This document shows, piece after piece, positions 43,460 to 49,450 of a stretch of 49,450 bases of DNA. This DNA is from CBFGTV01 sp965652145. Its GTDB lineage: Bacteria > Bacillota > Clostridia > Peptostreptococcales > Natronincolaceae. Numbering within the stretch: the stretch's first letter is position 1; the number at the start of each line of letters is the position of its first letter. Made by a program: the position numbers and the translations under genes. The stretch covers positions 1 through 49,450 of the forward strand of contig CBFGTV010000021.1 in the NCBI GenBank assembly GCA_965652145.1, given 5' to 3'. Below the pieces are notes generated by a model. It was not told the DNA's origin and did no database searches. It was given only the letters and a program-made list of their open reading frames with translations.

Positions 43460-44017
43460 TTATCCATTATACTTATTCATGGCCAGCTGCAGATTATCGC
43501 TGATAATGGTCTCTACCGCCAAGGCAGCCCGTTCAATGGCCTCCTTAACAGGGCCTGCTTCTTCCTTTGAAAAGCGACCCAATACATAGTCCGCCAAATC
43601 TCCCCCTTCGGGCTTTCCTACTCCAATTCTGATTCTGGGGAAGCGATCCTCCTTAAGGAGATAAATAATATTTTTCATTCCGTTGTGACTGCCGGCACTG
43701 CCCTTTTCCCTTATTCTAAGGGCACCTGTCTTCACATCGATATCATCGTAAATAACGATTAGCTGCTCTAAATCAATTTTATAAAATTGTATCAGCTCCA
43801 TTACACTTTGTCCACTAAGATTCATGAAGGTTTGGGGCTTGACTAAAAGAACCCTTTCCATACCGATATGCCCTTCTCCGATCAATGCCTTGTACTTTAG
43901 CTTGTTTACCTTTATATTTAAGCGATCAGCCAATAGATCAATGGTGTGAAAGCCCACATTATGTCTAGTGCCCTCATACTTTTTTCCTGGATTCCCAAGA
44001 CCTACAACAATATACAT
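43460..44017 (-). CDS. pth: Peptidyl-tRNA hydrolase
   Basis: Pth frees tRNA from prematurely released peptidyl-tRNA. I choose ATG 44017, with GGAGG eight bases upstream; the GTG at 44026 is part of that ribosome site. The 185 residues include the signature 'VGLGNPGKKYEGTRHNVGF' with the catalytic histidine, 'LVKPQTFMNLSGQSV', and the aspartate-rich 'IVIYDDIDVKTGALRIR' followed by 'KGSAGSHNGMK'. The gene follows prs (gap about 155 bp) and precedes the PrsW-like gene by 32 bp, in the Bacillus order. Confidence 0.97.
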   Translation of the reverse strand: MYIVVGLGNPGKKYEGTRHNVGFHTIDLLADRLNIKVNKLKYKALIGEGHIGMERVLLVKPQTFMNLSGQSVMELIQFYKIDLEQLIVIYDDIDVKTGALRIREKGSAGSHNGMKNIIYLLKEDRFPRIRIGVGKPEGGDLADYVLGRFSKEEAGPVKEAIERAALAVETIISDNLQLAMNKYNG

Positions 44018-44173
44018 GTTTTTCACCTCCTAATGGGGGCCGCCGGCCATAAGCAAAAAGTCACCAGTTTGATTAAAAGCCCCTCTTATTCGAGGTATTG
44101 AAAATCAGCAGGCCTGTATACAGGATACATAAGGGTGCCGAAATTTTCACCTGCGAAAAAAAGGGGTTTTCGT

Positions 44174-45121
44174 CTAATCAAAAAGCTTACTGACTGAGAT
44201 GTTTTTATAAATACGTAAAATTGCTTCTGCAAAAACCGGTGCTACTGAAATTGCCTTAATTTTATCACTTTGCTTTTCCTCGGGAAGCTTAATGGTATTG
44301 GTGATGATCAGCTCTTTAATAGCTGAATTTTCTATTCTTTCCAGCGCAGGCCCAGACAATACAGGGTGAGTACAGCAGGCATAGACCTCAACTGCGCCAA
44401 ATTCCTTCAGGGCATTGGCGGCATTGGTGATGGTTCCTGCCGTATCAATTAAGTCATCCACCAGAATAACTGTTTTGCCTTCAATTTCACCAATTATGTT
44501 CATAATTTCAGACACATTGGCCTTTGGCCTTCTCTTGTCAATAATAGCAATGGGTGCATCCAGATGATTAGCAAAATTTCTTGCCCGGGTAACACTCCCC
44601 AGGTCTGGAGAGACGACTACCACATCCTTTAGGTTCTTTTCTAAGAAATATTTTGCAAGAATGGGTACTCCCTGTAGATGGTCAACAGGAATGTTAAAAT
44701 AGCCTTGAATTTGGGCAGCGTGCAGGTCCATGGTCAACACCCGGTCGGCACCGGCCGTCGTGATGATATCTGCCAAGAGCTTTGCAGTAATTGGATCCCT
44801 TGCCTTGGCCTTTCTGTCTTGTCTTGCATAGCCGTAATAGGGAAGTACCGCAGTAATTCTTCCGGCTGACGCCCTCTTAAAGGCATCGATCATGATTAAA
44901 AGCTCCATTAGATGATCATTAACAGGGGGGCAGGTTGGCTGTACCACATATAGATCTGTTCCCCTGACGGTTTCATTAATATTGACAGCAATTTCACCGT
45001 CACTGAAGGTGGTTACCTCGGCATTTCCCAGGGGAACCCCGATAGTTCTTGCAATTTCCTCAGCCAATTCCAGATTGGCATTTCCAGAAAAGATTTTAAT
45101 TTCACTTCCACTGGTGTTCAT
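44174..45121 (-). CDS. prs: Ribose-phosphate pyrophosphokinase (PRPP synthetase)
   Basis: The enzyme makes PRPP from ribose 5-phosphate and ATP for purine, pyrimidine, histidine and NAD synthesis. The 315-residue class I enzyme shows 'DLHAAQIQGYFNIPVDHLQG', the catalytic loop 'RRPKANVSEI' and the PRPP-binding motif 'VILVDDLIDTAGTITNAA'. AAGGAGG precedes the ATG. It is 33 bp after glmU, so the two are probably one operon as in Bacillus. It makes the effector sensed by PurR, encoded upstream. Confidence 0.98.
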   Translation of the reverse strand: MNTSGSEIKIFSGNANLELAEEIARTIGVPLGNAEVTTFSDGEIAVNINETVRGTDLYVVQPTCPPVNDHLMELLIMIDAFKRASAGRITAVLPYYGYARQDRKAKARDPITAKLLADIITTAGADRVLTMDLHAAQIQGYFNIPVDHLQGVPILAKYFLEKNLKDVVVVSPDLGSVTRARNFANHLDAPIAIIDKRRPKANVSEIMNIIGEIEGKTVILVDDLIDTAGTITNAANALKEFGAVEVYACCTHPVLSGPALERIENSAIKELIITNTIKLPEEKQSDKIKAISVAPVFAEAILRIYKNISVSKLFD

Positions 45122-45154
45122 TAACTGTAATCCTCCTTGTTAAATTGACAATAC

Positions 45155-46531
45155 TTACTTATCTTTTTTTAATAGGCCCTTCTTTTCTACCCAGCCATGC
45201 TTGTTTTCCTGTCGCCCCCGGGCCACCGCCAGGGCCCCTTCGGGCACCTCATCGGTAATGGTTGAACCACTGGCCACATAGCCATTTTTCTTTACAACCA
45301 CAGGGGCAATCAGGTTGGCATTACTGCCAACAAAGGCACCATCTTCAACGACGGTCTTATGCTTGTTTTTCCCGTCATAATTGACAAAAACCACCCCACA
45401 GCCGATATTCACCTTTGAACCCACCTCGGCATCACCGATATAGGCTAAATGAGATGCCTTGGAATAATCCCCGATAGAAGCATTTTTCAATTCAACAAAG
45501 TCTCCTATCTTAACATGCTTTCCAACCCTGCTATTGGGCCTTAAATAGGCATAGGGCCCCAGGGTAGAATAATCATCTATATTGCTTTCTATGACAACAG
45601 AATGGTTAATTTCTACCCCTTGACCAATATGGGAATACCGGATTTGGGTATCAGGCCCGATTTTACAGCCTTCCCCAATGGTGGTTTCCCTTGATATACT
45701 GGTACCAGGGTAAATAATGGTGTCTTGTCCGATTTGGGCTCCCTTTTCTATATAGGTAACCTCGGGATTAATAATGGTAACGCCATTTCTCATATGCCCA
45801 TGATTAATCCTTCTTCGCATGACAGCCTCTACCTGGGCCAGCTGTACCCGATCGTTCACCGCCATAATTTCTTGAGGGTCATCGACTTGATAAAGCCCCA
45901 CCGAAAGGCCCTTTCCCTTCATGATTGAGAGGACATCGGTCAGGTAATACTCCTTCTGGGCATTATCATTCTTTAGCAGAGGCAGGGCTTCCTTCAATTC
46001 CCTTGAGTTAAAGCAATAAATCCCGGAATTAATTTCTTTAATTTTTTTCTCGTCAGGTGTTGTATCCTTTTCCTCTACAATTTCCTTTAGCTGATTGGCA
46101 TGATCCCGCACAATTCGGCCATAGCCATGGGGATTCATCAGCTCTGTTGTTAAAACCGTAGCACTATACTGTTCTGAAACATGGGTCTTAAGCAGATTTT
46201 TTAGGGTTTCACCGGTAATTAAGGGGCCATCACCATTGAGTACCAGCACCAAGCCATCCTCAGAAAGGAGCTCTCGGGTCATACCAAGGGCGTGACCAGT
46301 TCCCAGCTGAACCTCCTGTAAAACCGTCTTAATATGGGGCTTTAGGCTATTTTTTACTTCCTCGGCCCCATGACCCACCACCACAATGCACTCATCTACC
46401 TCAGCATCTTCAGCAGCGTCAACAACATGTTGCAGCATGGTTTGTCCGCAAACCCTGTGGAGCACCTTGGGAAGCTGGGATTTCATTCGCTTCCCTTCAC
46501 CTGCAGCCAGTATGATTGCTTTAAGTTCCAT
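45155..46531 (-). CDS. glmU: Bifunctional GlmU (UDP-GlcNAc pyrophosphorylase / glucosamine-1-P acetyltransferase)
   Basis: GlmU performs the last two steps to UDP-N-acetylglucosamine, precursor of peptidoglycan and other wall polymers. The 458-residue length is normal. The N-terminal uridyltransferase starts with 'ILAAGEGKRMKSQLPKVLH' and has 'VLVLNGDGPLI'. The C-terminal left-handed beta-helix (about 250-445) shows hexapeptide repeats and the acetyltransferase region 'KASHLAYIGDAEVG' with its catalytic histidine. AGAGGTG precedes the ATG. Confidence 0.98.
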   Translation of the reverse strand: MELKAIILAAGEGKRMKSQLPKVLHRVCGQTMLQHVVDAAEDAEVDECIVVVGHGAEEVKNSLKPHIKTVLQEVQLGTGHALGMTRELLSEDGLVLVLNGDGPLITGETLKNLLKTHVSEQYSATVLTTELMNPHGYGRIVRDHANQLKEIVEEKDTTPDEKKIKEINSGIYCFNSRELKEALPLLKNDNAQKEYYLTDVLSIMKGKGLSVGLYQVDDPQEIMAVNDRVQLAQVEAVMRRRINHGHMRNGVTIINPEVTYIEKGAQIGQDTIIYPGTSISRETTIGEGCKIGPDTQIRYSHIGQGVEINHSVVIESNIDDYSTLGPYAYLRPNSRVGKHVKIGDFVELKNASIGDYSKASHLAYIGDAEVGSKVNIGCGVVFVNYDGKNKHKTVVEDGAFVGSNANLIAPVVVKKNGYVASGSTITDEVPEGALAVARGRQENKHGWVEKKGLLKKDK

Positions 46532-46711
46532 TATTTCACCTCTAATTTATATTTTAAGCGTAAATTCTTATCGATTTACTTCTAATTTCCCCTATATAGT
46601 TTATTATATTTTGACTAAATAAAAAACCCCTAAATCAAAAAACCTTTATATAATAAAAAAAGTCTGCCCTAAAACATCACTTTATATCATTATATCATTT
46701 TGACCGCAAAT

Positions 46712-46736
46712 AAAAGGGACCCCCATGGCCCCTTTT
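46712..46736 (-). terminator. Probable terminator of spoVG
   Basis: AAAAGGG (46712-46718) pairs with CCCTTTT (46730-46736) over an 11-nt loop with some internal G-C pairing; T-rich sequence follows on the minus strand. It is eight bp past the spoVG stop. Confidence 0.65.
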
Positions 46737-46744
46737 TATTTTTC

Positions 46745-47026
46745 TTACTCTCCAACTGCTCCCTCAAGCTCGTCTCCCATTTTTTCATACTCACTGAAGA
46801 TTGCATCCTGAATTTTAGATCTTGTTTCCGAGTTGATTGGATGGGCGATGTCTCTAAAGTCACCTTCCCCCATTTTTCGACTGGGCATCGCAATAAATAG
46901 TCCATTTTGACCTTCAATAATTTTAATATCATGTACAACAAATTCCTCATCAAACGTTACAGAAACAATAGCCTTCATTTTCCCTTCCGTTGCTACCTTT
47001 CTAATTCTCACATCAGTCACTTGCAT
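46745..47026 (-). CDS. spoVG: Septation/sporulation regulator SpoVG
   Basis: SpoVG is a small site-specific nucleic-acid-binding protein affecting septation and many developmental genes. The 93-residue product begins 'MQVTDVRIRKVATEGKMKAI' and includes 'HDIKIIEGQNGLFIAMPSRK' and 'FRDIAHPINSETRSKI', all family hallmarks; the short acidic tail is usual. GGTGAGGG precedes the ATG. A close sigma-H promoter match lies about 50-80 bp upstream. Confidence 0.98.
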   Translation of the reverse strand: MQVTDVRIRKVATEGKMKAIVSVTFDEEFVVHDIKIIEGQNGLFIAMPSRKMGEGDFRDIAHPINSETRSKIQDAIFSEYEKMGDELEGAVGE

Positions 47027-47078
47027 TGTCCCTCACCACCTTCCATCTGTCATACTGCAAAATGCATATTATTATGGA

Positions 47079-47107
47079 CTATTCTCCATTTAGGACAAAT
47101 TTCCTGC
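47079..47107 (-). promoter_or_regulatory. Sigma-H promoter of spoVG
   Basis: On the minus strand GCAGGAAAT (47107-47099), an 11-bp spacer and GGAGAATAG (47087-47079) fit the sigma-H consensus RNAGGAWWW-N11-12-RNNGAATWW at every specified position but the last. Bacillus spoVG is a classical sigma-H gene. Confidence 0.7.
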
Positions 47108-47171
47108 AATAATATTGCAAGTTTTCAGAATTTTTTTGTCGTTGGTGGATTTTTTTTAAATTATATCTGCA

Positions 47172-47990
47172 TTATATCAGGTCTGGGTTCGGTACCATCT
47201 GAATAAACTGATCTGACTCCCTTACTTCTTCTAAAATTAACAGGGCACGATAGTCATTAATTAGCTTTTCAGCAGGTGTTTTTGTTGCAATTAGCACCCC
47301 TACCCCTTCTACCTCTGCATCAAATTCCTTCATCATATCCTTCATCCCCTTGGCAGTTCCCCCAGCCTTCATAAAATCATCTATAATAATTACCCGAGCG
47401 CCTGGCTTGATAGCCCGACGTGAAAGGGACATCCGCTGAATTTTTCCACTTGATCCTGAAATATAATTAATACTCACCGTTGAACCTTCCGTCACCTTGC
47501 TGTCTCTTCTTAATATCACCAAAGGCCGATTCATGGCCCGGGCTACCATTAGGGCCAGGGGTATTCCCTTGGTCTCTACGGTGACGATATAATCAACATG
47601 CTTATAATCAAATTGACTGGCAAATATTTCACCGATATGATGAATCAGATGGGGAGAATAGATCACATCAGTCATGTATAAAAAGCCCCCGGGAAGTATC
47701 CGATCGCCCTGGCTTAGCTTTTCAGCAATCATTTCTAATATTTCTTTGTTTTGCTTCTTGTTGGTTTGGGGAATAAACTTCACACCCCCGGCGGCTCCAG
47801 AAAGGGTTTCAATTTTTCCCAGCTCCATTTTTTCCATTGTTTGCTTCACAATGACAATATCTTCGCTAATGGTAGACTTGGCTGAATTGAATTTTTCTGT
47901 AAAATAATTCAGTGTAAATACTTTATTAGGTTGATCACTTAAGATTTTTACCATGGCTGCTATTCGCTCATTCCTCTTTAGCTTGCTCAT
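47172..47990 (-). CDS. purR: Purine operon repressor PurR
   Basis: PurR represses purine genes and is released by PRPP. I use ATG 47990, with GGAGG six bases upstream, over the ATG at 47996. The 272-residue product has an N-terminal winged-helix domain ('NERIAAMVKILSDQPNKVFT') and a C-terminal type I phosphoribosyltransferase-like domain with PRPP motif 'VIIIDDFMKAGGTAKGM'. It heads the purR-spoVG-glmU-prs arrangement found across Firmicutes. A GAACATTCGG sequence at 48055-48064 resembles a PurBox half-site. Confidence 0.97.
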   Translation of the reverse strand: MSKLKRNERIAAMVKILSDQPNKVFTLNYFTEKFNSAKSTISEDIVIVKQTMEKMELGKIETLSGAAGGVKFIPQTNKKQNKEILEMIAEKLSQGDRILPGGFLYMTDVIYSPHLIHHIGEIFASQFDYKHVDYIVTVETKGIPLALMVARAMNRPLVILRRDSKVTEGSTVSINYISGSSGKIQRMSLSRRAIKPGARVIIIDDFMKAGGTAKGMKDMMKEFDAEVEGVGVLIATKTPAEKLINDYRALLILEEVRESDQFIQMVPNPDLI

Positions 47991-48229
47991 AACCATCCTC
48001 CAAAGTCATTTTATTATAGGGAATTGCCCCATTCCTGAAAAAAATTATAAATATGAACATTCGGTAAAAAATTAACCATAACCTACGTTCTTACCTTAAC
48101 ATTTCCGTTGATTTTTTCCTTAACATTAGAATTTATACTTCTATTTATCATTTTATTGCTTTTCTTCAGGATTTTCAAGCTAAACCAATTACTACACCGA
48201 TTAAAATCAAGCCATATAAGGAATTACTG

Positions 48230-48892
48230 CTACGTCTCTGTTTGCTTTGCATGAATGATCAACCTATGACTGGCAGTATAGAGGGGTGTACAGGTTATTA
48301 GGGTAAGCACCCGGTCTTGGTTGTTTCGATTCAATACAGAAACATCCTCGGGCAGTACAACCTTTTTCTCGTAGACTTCATACTCGTAAATGCCATTAAT
48401 CGTTTCAATAAGAATCATGTCTCCGGGTTCCAGCTCATCCAATCGATTAAATAAGCGTCCAAAGGTATGGCTCCTATGGCCTGCCAAAGCCGTGTTGCCA
48501 ATTTCGCCAATGGTGGTAGTTCCTTCAATTTGAGCTGCCCCCATTTTTAAATTTCGATTTGTTGCACCAGCCAGAATCGGTAGATTTAATTCTATCTTTT
48601 GAATTAGTATCCTTCCTATTGTATCAAGTGCCGACACCTCGATGGGCTTTTCCTCTTCCTGTTGGTCAGGCGGGTTTGTCGGACTTACCAGTCCCTGATC
48701 CTGCTCCATTTCATCATTAAAAATGGTTTCTAACTCATAATATGCTTCCATGGCAGCTGCTTCTAAAGTGATGTGTTCCTCAAAATCCTCCAGCAGTTTT
48801 TGCTGGCTATACCACCAATACCCCCTTTCCAACAGGGGATAAGCAGCTATGATGAGTCCCATGACAATGATTAAGGTTGACAGTTTTTTCAT
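48230..48892 (-). CDS. Class D-type sortase
   Basis: Sortases cut LPXTG-type signals and attach proteins to the wall. I use ATG 48892, with AAAGGAAGG upstream, over the frame's first codon at 48928. The 220-residue product has an N-terminal membrane anchor ('LIIVMGLIIAAYPLLERGYW') and an acidic linker at about 70-90. The sortase barrel follows, with catalytic histidine in 'ALAGHRSHTFGRLFNRLDEL', catalytic cysteine in 'VLTLITCTPLYTASHRLII' and the arginine in the same segment. These motifs fit class D. It directly follows an LPKTG protein gene in the same orientation, its likely substrate. Confidence 0.92.
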   Translation of the reverse strand: MKKLSTLIIVMGLIIAAYPLLERGYWWYSQQKLLEDFEEHITLEAAAMEAYYELETIFNDEMEQDQGLVSPTNPPDQQEEEKPIEVSALDTIGRILIQKIELNLPILAGATNRNLKMGAAQIEGTTTIGEIGNTALAGHRSHTFGRLFNRLDELEPGDMILIETINGIYEYEVYEKKVVLPEDVSVLNRNNQDRVLTLITCTPLYTASHRLIIHAKQTET

Positions 48893-48910
48893 GGCGGCAT
48901 CCTTCCTTTG

Positions 48911-48944
48911 GAAAAAGGGCTGGAACATAATTATCCCAGCCCTT
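48911..48944 (-). terminator. Hairpin between the LPXTG protein gene and the sortase gene
   Basis: AAGGGCTGG (48915-48923) pairs perfectly with CCAGCCCTT (48936-48944), followed by TTTCC on the minus strand. It may be a partial terminator that reduces sortase expression relative to its substrate. Confidence 0.7.
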
Positions 48945-48972
48945 AATTAAATTTGAATATCTTTTTATTTAA

Positions 48973-49450
48973 TTATTTTCTTCTGAGCCTAATACCCAAT
49001 GCACTGATTAAAGTTCCCAGTCCATAAAACAGATAGGGAGATCTTTCACCGGTTTTGGGCAACGCTACGGGGCCCAAGGGAATTTCTTCGTCAAGAATAA
49101 TCATTTCGGGCTCTTCTTCAACTTCCTCTACTTCTTCTACCTCTATTATATCTTCTACTATTTCCACCTCTGGTACACCCTGGGGAATAGGTTCTTCTTC
49201 TATTATTTCTTCTACCTCTTCAACGGTTTCAGGTGTTGGGTTAGACCTCCTAATTGGGGTGTTGGATCTATCTCTGTCCCTATCTCTATCCCTGTCTCTA
49301 TCCCTGTCTCTATCCCGACCTGGATTGTTATTATCTGGATCCTCTGGGTCTTCGGGATCCTCGGGATCTTCGGGGTCTTCTGGATCCTCTGGGCCTTCTG
49401 GATCTTCAGGGTCTTCTGGATCTTCGGGGTCTTCAGGATCTTCAGGATCT
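48973..49450 (-). CDS. LPXTG wall-anchored protein with DPE and RD repeats (partial, N-terminus off right edge)
   Basis: The minus-strand frame is open to the right edge, so the internal GTG near 49167 is not the start. From the edge inward it encodes about eleven DPE triplets interrupted once by GPE, then 'DPDNNNPG', eight arginine-aspartate pairs, and a proline/threonine segment. A very acidic stretch ('VEDIIEVEEVEEVEEEP') leads to the sorting signal 'LPKTG', a hydrophobic segment ('SPYLFYGLGTLISALGI') and the basic tail 'RLRRK'. This is a complete wall-sorting signal preceded by a long, charged, unstructured stalk. The adjacent sortase probably anchors it. The functional N-terminal domain is not in the window. 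Confidence 0.88.
   Translation of the reverse strand, partial: DPEDPEDPEDPEDPEDPEGPEDPEDPEDPEDPEDPEDPDNNNPGRDRDRDRDRDRDRDRDRSNTPIRRSNPTPETVEEVEEIIEEEPIPQGVPEVEIVEDIIEVEEVEEVEEEPEMIILDEEIPLGPVALPKTGERSPYLFYGLGTLISALGIRLRRK

Noticed and set aside
44027..44173. Possible terminator or RNA element between prs and pth
   Set aside because: Several weak palindromes (CTGTATACAG, CCTC/GAGG) exist but none forms a convincing stem followed by a T tract.
46690..46953. 87-codon minus-strand frame overlapping spoVG
   Set aside because: It overlaps spoVG in another frame and runs through its terminator; spoVG is certain.
49259..49450. Regular short DNA repeats at the right edge, at first sight like a CRISPR or satellite array
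   Set aside because: The repeats are 6- and 9-bp codon-phased units encoding RD and DPE with no spacers; they belong to the LPXTG protein.

Overview
The window looks like chromosome from a spore-forming, low-to-mid GC Gram-positive bacterium of the class Clostridia, perhaps an Alkaliphilus/Natronincola-type anaerobe (genus is inference). The evidence is spoIIE, spoVT, spoVB, yabP, yabQ and a SpoIID-like gene, several S-layer-homology (SLH) proteins, a sufCBDSU iron-sulfur operon, and strong AGGAGG-type ribosome binding sites before nearly every gene. No rRNA, tRNA, CRISPR array or insertion-sequence transposase was seen. Almost everything is on the minus strand; the clear exceptions are two genes at 19.0-21.1 kb.

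Layout. (1) 1-4.4 kb, visibly AT-richer than the rest: the N-terminal part of an O-antigen ligase/polymerase-like membrane protein (cut by the left edge) and a 969-residue SLH S-layer-type protein. Both have promoters built on 11-bp TGTAAT repeats resembling Pho boxes. (2) 4.4-7.8 kb: pyrG and a secreted S41 processing protease. (3) 7.8-21.1 kb, a cell-surface block: a 183-bp imperfect palindromic element, two SLH proteins and a 2102-residue TIG/IPT-repeat protein in one operon, then a divergent secreted protein with a threefold internal repeat and a small SLH protein. (4) 21.1-23.9 kb: spoIIE, with a promoter of the long-spacer Spo0A type, plus an orphan plus-strand promoter and a tiny ORF. 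(5) 23.9-28.8 kb: sufC-B-D-S-U behind a perfect inverted pair of Fur-box-like sites. (6) 28.9-48.0 kb: a Ppx/GppA phosphatase and then a long stretch collinear with the Bacillus subtilis purR-to-yabR region (read on the minus strand: purR, spoVG, glmU, prs, pth, a small PrsW-like membrane protein, mfd, a PrsA-like foldase, spoVT, spoVB, mazG, hup, two small coat-like proteins, rqcP, spoIID-like, yabP, yabQ, divIC, S1-domain gene). (7) 48.2-49.45 kb: a class D-type sortase and the C-terminus of its probable LPXTG substrate, which carries (DPE)n and (RD)8 repeats and is cut by the right edge.

Working together: the conserved core combines nucleotide and cell-wall precursor supply (prs, glmU, pyrG, purR), translation and repair housekeeping (pth, mfd, rqcP, S1) and sporulation genes. 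The accessory parts build and anchor the cell surface: S-layer, SLH and TIG proteins, a polymer ligase/polymerase, a secreted protease and a sortase with its substrate. The least familiar items are the TIG/SLH operon with its divergent triplicated-domain protein, the shared Pho-box-like promoters, the PrsW-like protein in the slot that fin occupies in Bacillus, and the palindromic element.
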